A stretch of DNA of 64,000 bases from Neurospora tetraspora (lineage: Eukaryota > Ascomycota > Sordariomycetes > Sordariales > Sordariaceae), in NCBI RefSeq assembly GCF_033439725.1, contig NW_026944387.1, forward strand, positions 1,860,001-1,924,000, in the 5' to 3' direction. The position numbers were made by a program, and so were the translations under genes. Within the stretch, counting starts at the first letter, position 1. Every line of letters starts with the position of its first letter. Below the pieces are notes generated by a model that did not search any database, was not told the DNA's origin, and saw only the letters and a list, made by a program, of their open reading frames with translations. Shown piece after piece: positions 36,582 through 46,700 of this stretch.

Positions 36582-37043
36582 TCAGCGTCCCCCCTCTGGG
36601 AGCTGGCGGAAGTACTCCACAGGAATGATGGCGCGGCGAGGACCACGGAGATGTGCTGTTCTCCTGGCTGTTGCTCTGCTGAGACATGATGGGAAAGGAT
36701 GGTGCAAGGCGACGGTGGCCTGCGTTTGGCGATGAGAGTATCGTGACAGCCAGTACGCGGGAGGCCTTGACAATGCTGCCCTGCATTTGTTTGCTCGCGT
36801 TAATAATGGTTGCGATGGAAGGGGTTGTTGTGACACAAACAAGGGAAACTCACTCGAAGGAGGCGCCATCTTGACTGCTGGCGCTGTCGGTGGTGGACAA
36901 CGATCTTCCAGTCGGCATGTGCAAATACGCGGTCATGGCTCTCGCTCCTGACGAGGCTCTGAGGCCTCTCTTTAGCCGCGAGAAACTTTGAGGTCTGGAA
37001 GGTTGTGGTGTTGATGGCGAGTTGTAATAACGAGACACGTCGA
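36560..37043 (-). repeat. inverted partner of a second locus at 41.34-42.40 kb
   Basis: Two blocks of similarity in the same order but opposite orientation: leader block 36,974-37,043 with 41,343-41,420 (shared CGACGTGTCTCGTTAT and ACCTTCCAGACCTC), and C-terminal block about 36,560-36,640 with 42,308-42,400. The material between the blocks differs. Confidence 0.8.
36582..36869 (-). CDS. small protein, 95 aa, paralogous to the locus at 41.8-42.4 kb
   Basis: ATG (MAPPSSEFPL) to TGA as one exon. Its last residues, PRRAIIPVEYFRQLPEGGR, match the end of a frame at 42.3 kb on the other strand (PRRATIPVKYFRQLPEGGR), and its 5' leader at about 36,974-37,043 matches 41,343-41,420. A possible intron (GTGAGT donor at 36,853, GCAG acceptor at 36,781) would change the frame and give a different C-terminus, so the model is uncertain. 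The shared segment continues some 25 bases past the stop, so the conserved part may also be regulatory. No family recognised. Confidence 0.4.
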   Translation of the reverse strand: MAPPSSEFPLFVSQQPLPSQPLLTRANKCRAALSRPPAYWLSRYSHRQTQATVALHHPFPSCLSRATARRTAHLRGPRRAIIPVEYFRQLPEGGR

Positions 37044-37789
37044 GGCAGCTGTGATGGCGGGAGGGCAGGCTCGAGGGGGCGGTTCGAGATTGTCCTGGCT
37101 GAGTGTCGCGGGGTGTTTAGCCGCCTAACTGCCTTTGGCAATGTTCGGAGAATTTTGCAACGGATGCCCGTGAGGGCACTGGAGCTGAGTCGTCGTCGTT
37201 GTTAGCCCATGCCATAAGATACGACGAGAGAAGAGAAAGAACGGAAGTAGGTACACTAGTTCTGCTGCTTTACTCCATGTGGTACTTACATTCGCGATTG
37301 TGACCCCGCGTGTCGACCTGGTAGCCCAAGGACAGGGGACGGGAGACGGAGTTGATGTGCGGTAGAGCCCGGCAATAAAGGTATGATTGGATTGTAGACG
37401 AAAATGATCGAGAATGTTGACGGTAAAAGCACCTCATTGTTGGGAAAAGTGGTTGAGGGGTGGTAAATTCGTGAGTGTCTAGTGGGCATGCATGGAAACA
37501 AGGGCTTGAACACCTACAGGTAAGCAATACCAGACCACTCACGTGAGATACTTCCACTGTAACTGGCCGGGACACTGCTTTCCATATCCGAGCGCCAGCC
37601 ATGGGCTTCAGGTTCAGGTCCCGTGCCATGCTGATGCCGGGTCGAAATCCTTGGCTCCCGTCTTTGCCAGCTGTCCCGGCGCGGTGGTCGGACTGCCAGC
37701 GAGCTTCTCTGTGCTCTTTCCCCTCCGGGTAGCTCCTTCCCTGGCAGGAGGTATATGGATTAGGCCACTGCCTTGTTTTTTCAACAAAC

Positions 37790-37892
37790 GCGCGGTTAAT
37801 TTAATGGTCAGAATATCGCTCCGTAAGACCGGGCTACTCTTGGCCACGTCCGGCAAGAACGAAGACACGGGTTCGATTCCCGAACCGTCGCC
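37790..37892 (+). tRNA. tRNA-like sequence with intact B box, probably degenerate
   Basis: The T-arm CGGG-TTCGATT-CCCG with B box GGTTCGATTCC is excellent, and a T5 run follows. The 5' end (GCGCGGTT) pairs only in part with AACCGTCGC. The D-arm (TTTAATGGTCAGAAT) is weak, and about 40 extra bases lie between the presumed anticodon region (CTCCGTAA) and the T-arm. Anticodon CCG (Arg) is possible but not secure. Either a tRNA pseudogene or a tRNA with an intron that I cannot fold convincingly. Confidence 0.35.
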
Positions 37893-38287
37893 TACCTTCT
37901 CTTTTTGCAGTCTTTCGCTCTTCTTTTAGCTGCGCATTCCCTTCTATGTTGATAAATAAGTTCGAGTTGATGACTGGAGACACTATTGTATTTCTTCTGC
38001 GGCAGTTAGAATGAAGCTCCTTTTTGACTGCAGCTGTATTGTGGATAGATCTTCGAGTATCTCATCAAAATGATATCTCCTGACAATGTGGACTTCATTT
38101 GGAATGACATGGAACCTTTCATGTTTCTTTCGTTCTCATTCCCTTTACCTCCTCTGTCAACATGATCATGATAGACCCATACATATCAGAAGACACAGCT
38201 CTATGTCGATGGGCGCATATCCTCAGTGTAGTCGCAGATAACTAGAACCGCGGCCACTCTACAATCTTGTAGTAAACATCCTTTAAT

Positions 38288-38686
38288 ATGGGTCGCGGTG
38301 GAGGCCGAACCTTTTCGGGTAGCGAGATGACCGATGAGCGACGAGAAGACGTCGCGGCCGCGATAAGGGACAAAAACAGGTACATGAGAGATTATGGCAA
38401 GAAGCAGCGGCCCACGACGGAGAATCGTGCATCTCGCGTCGCCATTAACGCCAGGGCTCGGCCGAAAGTGGTGACCCGCCAATACCTTGCCCTTGAGAAG
38501 AAGCTCTACCCTTATCTGCGAGTTGTACTGGACGGGGACGGAGGCGGTGGCGGAGCAACAGCAGATGAAGACGGAGGCCGCGACGGATTGAGTCCAGGGA
38601 ATTGTCGATATGAACAAGCAAAGACCAAAGACCCCTTACAGCCACGTAATTATACGCGGCAACGAGTTTCCAGAGGGGCCAGATAG
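38288..38686 (+). CDS. small basic protein of unknown function, 132 aa
   Basis: Single exon from ATG (MGRGGGRTFSGSEM) to TAG. Hydrophilic: residues 14-75 are rich in Arg, Lys, Asp and Glu (TDERREDVAAAIRDKNRYMR region), followed by a Gly run, an acidic patch and a basic end. No signal peptide or membrane segment. Codon choice is moderately fungal. No family recognised; the antisense frames are poorer. Confidence 0.45.
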   Translation: MGRGGGRTFSGSEMTDERREDVAAAIRDKNRYMRDYGKKQRPTTENRASRVAINARARPKVVTRQYLALEKKLYPYLRVVLDGDGGGGGATADEDGGRDGLSPGNCRYEQAKTKDPLQPRNYTRQRVSRGAR

Positions 38687-38762
38687 AAACAAAGAATAGA
38701 CTGACGAGTAAAGCCCGTCTGCCCAAAAGATTGCCCCAACAGCAGGTCGTTTGGCCCCGACT

Positions 38763-39415
38763 CTAGAAGCAATGCCTAAATGATCCCCAGCGCTCCAAAG
38801 GTCCCCGTGTGCCAATATAATCCCGATACGCTGCGTACGCCTTTGTGATGAAGGCTGGCTCGTTGTTGGATGCCGTCTCTAAGAATCGGTATAATATGTC
38901 GTGACTCACTCTTGGGCACGGCAAAGAGAAGTTTGCCTTCGAGGCTTTGGAAAACGTCAGCTTGTATGCCTTTTTAATGGCCATTGTAGATGTGCGGTCG
39001 ACGGCGACGGGGAGTCGGATCGAATTCGAGCAACGGTGGTGGTGAGGATATGACTAACTGGTTTACCAAATCCATGATGGGCTATGTAGTGTAGAGGACG
39101 AAAAAAAGCGTGGGTATATTTGCGAAGAGAAGTTGGCGTCGAGGGTTTGTGGACTGGAATCGGAGGTTTACAGTCAGTCGAGTTTGCGATTTGGAAACAA
39201 AGAAGAGAGGGTTCTTTGATAGAGGCAGGACTTGTTGGAAGAGATGCCAGTAGAGGGAAGTACCAGGACAGGAAGAAGTCCTCTTGATTTTCTTCCTCGT
39301 TGAAGTCATCATCGCTTTCGCTAAAAGCCTCGGCGATTAACTCGTCCGTACTTTCTTGGAGATTGTCTGGCCGCATATCAGAAGCCGCAACGGCAATTTT
39401 GGCTCTTGGTGTCAT
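38763..39415 (-). pseudogene. possible broken gene
   Basis: From ATG 39,415 (MTPRAKIAVAASDM) an acidic, protein-like start runs through ELIAEAFSESDDDFNEEENQ. Farther on, protein-like readings appear in different frames (SLEGKLLFAVPKSESRHIIP; NQLVISSPPPLLEFDPTP) separated by a stop. I cannot build one spliced product. No family recognised. Confidence 0.3.
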
Positions 39416-39427
39416 CATAATGTCCAA

Positions 39428-40314
39428 TATACGGACTGATACGACAACCTATGTCGGAAGCGCCACGCATAGAGTTCTTGGTGTTGCATCCCGCTTTGCG
39501 GACTACGATAACTTAGCACGTCTATCAACACGTACGACAGAGTGGGTAGACAATGGGTATACGATTACTCACAAAGCCTTACTCTGTACGTTGATCGGGC
39601 TTTTCCAGGACGAGAAGGTAGGTTGTATACTGCCCATTTAAGCGTACTACTCTCGGTAGTGGTATCGATTGGGAGTTCCTTAAACTGAGCGATTGTGGGA
39701 GGAGGCTTTCCGTTCGAAATAGGTCATTGAAAGCTGGGTCGACTGTGATAGTTTTAGAGAGGCGGTCCCATTCTGTTCGGTTAGGGATGTAGCGTTTGAT
39801 ATTCCAATGTATATTGTTTTCTGGTATGCTGATCGCTTCGCTCAGGAATATCCAGCTTCCCGATAGAAATTCCATTCCTTTGGGTTGACCTTATTACTAC
39901 CCCGGTATAATACGGGTGGAGGGGCCGGGTTCAGGGACGGCTCTCCGCTGGGGTAGGAAATCAGAAGTCCGTTCCCTTATTCCTTCCTATGAGGCTCTTA
40001 AAGTACTTCTTTCCAACGTCAAATTTGCTCGTGGTGTTCCAGTCCTGGGCCGGAACTCTCAGCTTGGGTGGGGGGAACAAAACAAGAGAGCCACCAGAAA
40101 CGAGGATCAAACACCTAGCACTCTGCAGCATCTCGCTAGTGTTCGTTCCTTCCTAAGGAAGGAACACCTCATCTTGGTGGTTTCGTGGTTGGCTCCTTCC
40201 CAACCCGGGCGTATAATGCCAGCATCCAAGACCTCCAGTTAGGGCAGGGGAACTACAACAGCCTGGAAACCGCTGGCCGAATTACTGCTCAATCCCGAAA
40301 GCGCCACATACACC
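39428..40314. other. no supported gene
   Basis: A minus-strand frame at 39.58-39.88 kb has a protein-like stretch (HWNIKRYIPNRTEWDRLSKT) but no start, and nothing connects to it with confidence. It might be part of the 38.8-39.4 kb remnant. Confidence 0.3.
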
Positions 40315-40595
40315 ATGGCTACCGTGCCCGACCAACAAAAGCAGATGACCTGGGAATTCCTGCCTGCATGGGATGTTGAAAGCACGAACAACGCTGTTGC
40401 ATTACGAAAAGGGGACGACCACCGGCTCGCGATCTTTGAACGCAAGAACCAGCCTGCGCAGTTTGACCACAAGGTAATGCCCAGCCAGCAGTCTTACGTT
40501 CTCGATACTTCTCTCAGTGTCCTGTGCTCCTTCGTTTTTTGCGGATCTTCGGCATCATCTTTGCGTGGTGCTACAACGCCTCGATTCAGTATTGA
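40315..40595 (+). CDS. small two-exon protein, 78 aa
   Basis: Exon 1 (40,315-40,473, 53 codons) starts at ACCATGGCT, a strong initiation context, and reads MATVPDQQKQMTWEFLPAWD then NNAVALRKGDDHRLAIFERK. A 44-nt intron (GTAATG donor, TTCTCTCAG acceptor) joins in frame to a 25-codon second exon that is hydrophobic (CPVLLRFLRIFGIIFAWCYN) and ends TGA. The product would be a tail-anchored-like small protein with one membrane segment at its C-terminus. The intron is short and its branch point unclear. No family recognised. Confidence 0.45.
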
Positions 40596-41823
40596 CTCTC
40601 CCACTCCGGTGGGTGAGTATTAAATCGCCTAGCGAGATATTGGGTCTTGGTAGTAACATCGCGTCGAGGTGTTATTGGGGTGAAGCTGAATGGGGAGTGC
40701 CGGGCAGTGAGAGAACTTGTCAACCGCACTCCTACAAGTCTACGCCGATGTGACGTCGGGTAGATGGATGAAGGCGGACGGGGCATCATTACAAGCCCTG
40801 GCCGGCCTGACTAGACGCTTAGCATCCGACAAGTATACGACGAGAGTACCGTGGGTCATTGATTTCCATTCAGCATGCCGATATCGAGAGGATCAAGGAC
40901 CCGGCTTTCGAAGCCCTAGCATCAAGTATAGATACCTCTAGCAGGTAGTGTCAATGAGGCCAAGGTCCGTGGTTCAATCTAGTAGAATATCAGTTTTTCC
41001 TAACCAGTGACCATTTGTCTTACTGGAGGCAGAGCATGTCAGCGCAGACTTGAAACTTGAAGGAGTTGTGTTGGGCCGCCGCCACCTGGTAAGGTTGGCT
41101 GGCACTTGGCCCACTTTCACTTCCAGACCACACCAGTATTTTTTCCTTCTTTCTTTCTCTTCCCGTAGCGCTTTCTTTCTGAATCATCCACAATATCATC
41201 ACTTCTTTCTTTGATTCAGCGGATCGCTTCCCACAAGTTGCCTACCTTACCCGCAAAGTTTCGTCCGATCTACCTTGTCCCGTCCCCCTTTCTAGTCGCG
41301 TCCGGTTTCAACTTTTCCAGGGACCCAAATATCGCAAGTGTCTCGACGTGTCTCGTTATTTGTATTACAACTCGCCATCAAACCAACAACCTTCCAGACC
41401 TCGAAGTTTCTCGCGACTAAACAAAGCCGACAAAGGTAAGAACTATCTCGGGTTCTCTCTGGCTTGAAGAGTCTCTCCTTTTACTTACCTCTGTGTTCAT
41501 GTTGACCACACGGAACTTTGATCACGATTTTCCGTACTCACCCACGTATCACCTCATGAGATTCTCACTCCTCCGCCATAATATCTCGAGATGCTTTCAC
41601 AGACCCTTACTACTACCGCCTTGCTCTACAAAGCTTCATCACTCTTCTCAGATACTTCCCTTGCCAAAGAGAGAAGCGCTAACTTTTTTTTTTTTTTTTC
41701 AGCATTTACCAACATCACCAGACCCTCACTTTTTTTCTCGTCTCGCGGCTGCTCCCCCGCCGCCTCAAGCAAGCTCTCGCCCTCCGGTCCTTCTCCTCCG
41801 GCCTCAACTCCCCGGCCGTCACC

Positions 41824-42371
41824 ATGGTCGCCGCCTTCGCCGCCGCCGCCAGAGAGTTCCTCCGGCTCGCCCTTGGGGCACTCACTCGTCTGGGGCGCCT
41901 GGCCGCCCAACTTTGGGGCTTCATTGCCCAGAGGGCCGTGCCCCTCACCACCACCAACACCAACGCCGCCGCCGTCGCCGCTCCCGCTCCCGGTGCTCCT
42001 CGGCCCCCTCCTCCAGGCGCGCAGCCTAGCAAGCTGTGCCCTGGGAGGCGGGTCTGCGCCTCGCCGTTCTCGCGCCCTGGTCTTTGCGGGTCCCAACGGT
42101 CCCGGCCCCGGCCCCTGCTCTTCCCCCGGCTGCTCTGGCCGCCGCGCCTGCCCCTCCCCCTTCGCCTGTCTCGTCGCCGCCGCCTGCCCCGCTTGTCCTG
42201 TCGCCGCCTGCCTCGCCTGGTCGTTTTGCTCTCCGGGCTCTTGCGCCCCTGCCGCCGTCAGGCATCCGGGCGCCGCCCAACTCGCCGGTTCTGGATTCTC
42301 TGGGCCGTGACCCTCGCCGCGCCACCATTCCGGTGAAGTACTTCCGCCAGCTCCCAGAGGGGGGACGCTAA
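41824..42371 (+). CDS. Ala/Pro-rich protein, paralogue of the 36.6 kb locus; frame uncertain
   Basis: A homologous 5' leader (41,343-41,420) ends at a donor AAAG|GTAAGA, implying a long 5' intron. ATG 41,824 has an ideal context (GTCACCATGGTC) and opens MVAAFAAAAREFLRLALGAL. That frame alone stops at 42,336 (170 aa). The segment shared with the 36.6 kb locus (PRRATIPVKYFRQLPEGGR) is in another frame, ending TAA at 42,371 and preceded by a typical Pro/Ala linker, so an unrecognised intron near 41.97-42.03 kb is likely. Coordinates span both options. No family recognised. Confidence 0.4.
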
Positions 42372-42432
42372 GCGTTGACTGGAAGCAGTGGGCACCACGC
42401 GGCGTCGTTGGTTGCTAGGAACAGGGATGGAA

Positions 42433-42700
42433 ACGGAGGATCATCCCAGTGCTGCTGAGGATGGGGGTTGGGATATGGGTTTGCGGGAGGAGGGGGGGAA
42501 GGGGATGGGGGGGTGCATAGGGGCGTGGTGACAGGTAAATGGGAAAAGGGGATTGGGGCGGGGCTTTGGGTGGAGGATTGGTATATGTAGGAAGGGGAGG
42601 ATAAGTATGGGGGAAGGGGAGGATGGGTACATGTAAGAAGTGGAGGATTTGGAGGGCATAGAGTCGGGGTGGGTTTGGGTTTTTGGTGGTTGGCAGACAT
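42433..42700 (+). repeat. G-rich tract with GGAAGGGGAGGAT units
   Basis: Long runs of G (up to seven) on the plus strand with partly repeated GGAAGGGGAGGAT and GGGTACATGTA units. G-quadruplex formation is possible. It lies just past the end of the Ala/Pro-rich gene. Confidence 0.75.
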
Positions 42701-42854
42701 GGAGGTGCATGGGGAGGGACTGGATGAATTGACCGTTCTTTTGGGGGCTCGGAACTCCAGCTGCTTGATGCAAGACGCAGCATGATATGTGATGTGACTG
42801 ATGACACTAACCTCCCTGAACCGCCACAAATCGCCTTACTCTTCAACCTTCCAC

Positions 42855-43367
42855 TCAACCAACTAGCCCCCTTCGACTTGTCCTTGTTCTTTCTTCTCCA
42901 TGAACAAAGCAACGAAACTGAAAACGGTAGAAGAGTTGGCCATTTTGAATCGGTGGCAGATTGGCCCGGTGTGTTGATCGATCATCGGGCATATGGGCGT
43001 TGAACATGCTGTCGAAACCGGCAGCAAAGGCAAAGATATACCAGCCCACAATATCGGGCTCCTGGGCCCAGCAGTGGCGGAGCGAACCCCCGAAGGAAAT
43101 AGCTCGAGTAGACCGGGGTGCGGCGCTGCGGCACTCGATATCGCAGACCGACAGAACGCCCACAGCATGACACTTGCGGTGCGGGCCATCGTCGAGCTCT
43201 TCCGTTTTGTAAAGCGCGAAGATGAGGTTAACCGGCAAATTCTCGCCTTCTTCGTCTCTCACGACCACCAATCTGTACGGATCTACGGCCATTACCCGCA
43301 TCTCAAAGCCCATCGACGTGACCTGCCCATAAAGGAACTGGTAGTTGTGGATGATAGTGATCTCCAT
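42855..43367 (-). CDS. protein of unknown function, 170 aa, possibly 3' part of a longer gene
   Basis: From MEITIIHNYQFLYGQVTSMG the frame has good codon bias and ordered composition (VVVRDEEGENLPVNLIFALY; SLRHCWAQEPDIVGWYIFAF). The frame stays open upstream of this ATG (LAGYVIERRNTGTEASAGFT) to an adjacent TGA TAA pair near 43.44 kb. Beyond that pair the same frame is open again from an ATG (MFWVDMEDRLSPQMPEPLSF). So either a 5' exon is joined by an intron that I cannot define or the gene is broken at that pair. The opposite strand is also open but reads worse. No family recognised. It lies downstream of, and in the same direction as, the CorA-like gene. Confidence 0.45.
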   Translation of the reverse strand: MEITIIHNYQFLYGQVTSMGFEMRVMAVDPYRLVVVRDEEGENLPVNLIFALYKTEELDDGPHRKCHAVGVLSVCDIECRSAAPRSTRAISFGGSLRHCWAQEPDIVGWYIFAFAAGFDSMFNAHMPDDRSTHRANLPPIQNGQLFYRFQFRCFVHGEERTRTSRRGLVG

Positions 43368-43732
43368 GGCAGGCGTAAATCCTGCTGATGCTTCCGTGCC
43401 GGTGTTCCTTCTTTCGATGACATAGCCGGCGAGGTTCTTTTATCAGGCACTGGTATCTGGGATGAGGAAAGAGAGTGGCTCTGGCATCTGCGGACTGAGC
43501 CTGTCTTCCATATCTACCCAAAACATGTCTCTGCCCCTTGTATCACGCGGGCTCTAATATGGCAGCACTTGGAAGCAAGCAGCAGCAGCAGCTCAGTGAG
43601 CTCAAATCACTCATCATACTGTATTTGACTACCTCTACGTCAGACCGTCGCCTTTGTCTCTCTGGCAGCGCGGATAGGTATGATAGACAACTCACATTAC
43701 TACTTCCCACTGTGATCTCTCTACCTTCACTT

Positions 43733-46700
43733 TCAATATGGCAATCCCCATTTCTCTCCCCGTTGCCCGGGCCTAGTCACCTCTCCCCTTTCATAACGTA
43801 AATAGGCACTTGGATAATCTCCAGTCTCATAGGGAGTATACGACCTCCGCCTCAGGTTCTCGGACCTTCTTGGCATGACATACTCAATCTCCTGCTCCCC
43901 GTAATCATCCTCTCCTGGGCCACTTCCCAAGCCCATCTGGCCAGGCTTCTTAATTCGCCACTTCTCAGTACCGGATCCCAGAGAAGGAAGTTTGCCCTGG
44001 AAACCGGATCCTGGCAAAGACGACATGCCACTTCCACTGATCCTGGAAACCCAACGGAAGACTGCTCCAAGGTCGCCGGTGAAGAGAAAGCCGAGGAAGA
44101 GAACTGCTGCGGTGACAGGAATGGCAACGGCCCAGTAAGCCCATTGCCCAACTTCCATGTCGCGAATGTCACTGGTGTTCATGCCGAATATGCTCGAGAC
44201 GGCCGACAGAGGCAGGAAAATGATAGTGACCACCGTGAAGGCATATATGAGACGCTCTTGGCGGTCCTTCTTAATGTCCACTTTGTTACGATTCTAGAAG
44301 AGAGCTTGTTAGTACTTGGACTGAGTACGTTACTTGAAACGACAAGGAAAGAAAACATACCATAACCCTCAGCTGTTTGGAGTGAAGCTCGTACTCCTCA
44401 AACTCCCGCTCGCGCTGGTCAAGTTGCAGGATACATTCGTTGAGGAACAGTTGACGGAAGCCACCTGGATCTCGTGCAGAGAGCTGCTTCGATTCCTCTG
44501 TCATCGAGCCGGGAACTTCTTCGACGTAGAAAGGTGGAGGCTCGTAGTACTGTCCTTGTTCCTGTTGCCCATAGCCGCGTGCCGACCTCAATCGTGGTTG
44601 TTCGTAATGATTATACTGCCTATAAATATTGCGCTCCGATTGAGCCCCTCTCGGTGCTCCTGAGTAGTATACCGGTTGTGGTGGGCCTTGTATGGGTGCC
44701 ACCCGGGAACGGGCCGATGCTGGCATTTTGTAGGCAGACTGTTGGCTGTACCTTTCCAAACGCTCGAAGATGTCGCGTTGCGACTTGACAGTCTTCTGTA
44801 CTACCAATAGTTCTTGGTCAAGCAGGTCGAGGCGCTGTTCGTGTGATCGATCGGACTGCTTGCCGGTGATGTCTGATTCCTGGTCATTGAAGTGGCTTGA
44901 GTTAGCTATTACTGCAAGCCAGTATGTCAACGGATGTTCTGCTTCCGGCACTTACAATGGCACTCAAATACGCAGAATACGTCTGGCTGATGTTCGGTAG
45001 ACCAGGAGTAACGTCCGTGAGAAGCTTCATACTCATCAATGAGACTAGTTCCTGGGGAAGAACGACGGACTTCTCAAGAAGGGGCTTTTTAGCCATGTCT
45101 TTTACAATGGCGTTGAGACCTTGGCTGATAAGAGGTTTGGCATGAACATCCAGGAAGGTGGATGCTCTCTCCGGATCCGTTGACATGTACGATAGGCCCA
45201 AAAGGAGATGGAGCCAGCCATCAATTAGCTGGTCGGGCACGTGGATTTGAACACGATCCGCATGTTGCGCATGTAGAAACGTTTCTGTGAAGTAGAGTAT
45301 CATGACGGCAAGCTCTTTGAGTACAGCTCGTAGTTGGTATCGATCGTCGGCCACGCCCTCGTCGTCATGCTGCTATAAATACCCATCAGCTTATCACTCG
45401 TTGAATGACAAGTTCAGACTTGGCTTAAGACACACCTTGACTTGATTTCTTACGGCACCCCAGAATTTGGACGCCATGGGGGTTTCGGTTGTGCCGGGAA
45501 AAAAGAACCTGAAAATCATGTCGGCCAAGTTGAATATGTCGGCCCGTATTTCGTAGTCCTGCGGGTTGGATGAGCGTATCCTCCTTTCGGGGTGGACTAT
45601 CTCTTGCTGCTCATGTTCAAGCATATGATAAATGGAGAGGCGGTTGGCGCTTGGGCAGCGTTTATATGCACGTTGATCGCTGACACTTGTCTCGTGCAAC
45701 AGGATTGTTTCTATCTCATGGAGGCGCTCGTCGAGTTTGGCTTCGTCAATCGTATCGTTTTTGGCCAGCGAAACGTCGTCGAGGCATGTAAAAAGTGCAA
45801 AAGAGGAACTCGGCGGTGACTCGGAGGCTTTCGGAGAATTGGCTGTTGTTGTCCTTGTAGTGGGGGTCCGTAGCTGTGTAGTCCTCCTTGCCTTCTCATC
45901 CCGGTTTTCTTGCTTGGAGCTAGTTGCCTCGCTGTCTTTGGGTTCGTCTGTTGCGGTCCCCTCGGTCTGCTCGGATTGGGGTTGGATTGGCACGAGTCGC
46001 CCTGGTGTCGGAAGCTTGGGCGTCGGCCTGTGATTGCTGAGTTAGTGGCAGTTCCAGTCTCTTTAGTGAGCATAGGGACTTGGTAGAGATACGCACCCAA
46101 GCTCAAGATCAAAGGAGATTCTATGCGAGTGTTTCTGACTTGCTGACGCCCAGATTTTCGGCCAGTCCTCTGGGCAGACCACACGCTTGTTACGGTAGAA
46201 GCAGAGGGGCAGATGCCAGAACTCCCAAAAATGGGAAACGAAGCTCTAAAAGCAATTCCAACAGTTAGCGAGAAAGGAAATATCATGGGATCTATCGTTG
46301 TCCAAGCACAAGACTTACAAACCATGTCTGACAATCCTTTACCGGCAAAGTCCACATAACATTACCACCGAATCTGACCCAAAACTTTTGCTGGGATTGC
46401 TCCTCGGAAAGACTACTCAGGGCTTTGACGGACTTTGTAATGGAGTTGCCGCATAGTACATCTTCGGACATTCTGCCGTACGTGATCACGAATGCTAGAG
46501 AATGCATGTCAACAAGAGCCGTATGACGAGCACAATACCCGCTGCGCAAAGTGGAGAGGAGGAGCCGTACAGTTGTTTATGATGATGCACCAAAGCTGCG
46601 AAATGTGAAAACAGAGGCCCGGGCCGGCCTTGGCAACTTGTCGTACTGCTTGTTGCATGTCGCGTTCTTTGGCAGTCCGAGAGAATTGAGCCTGCAGTAA

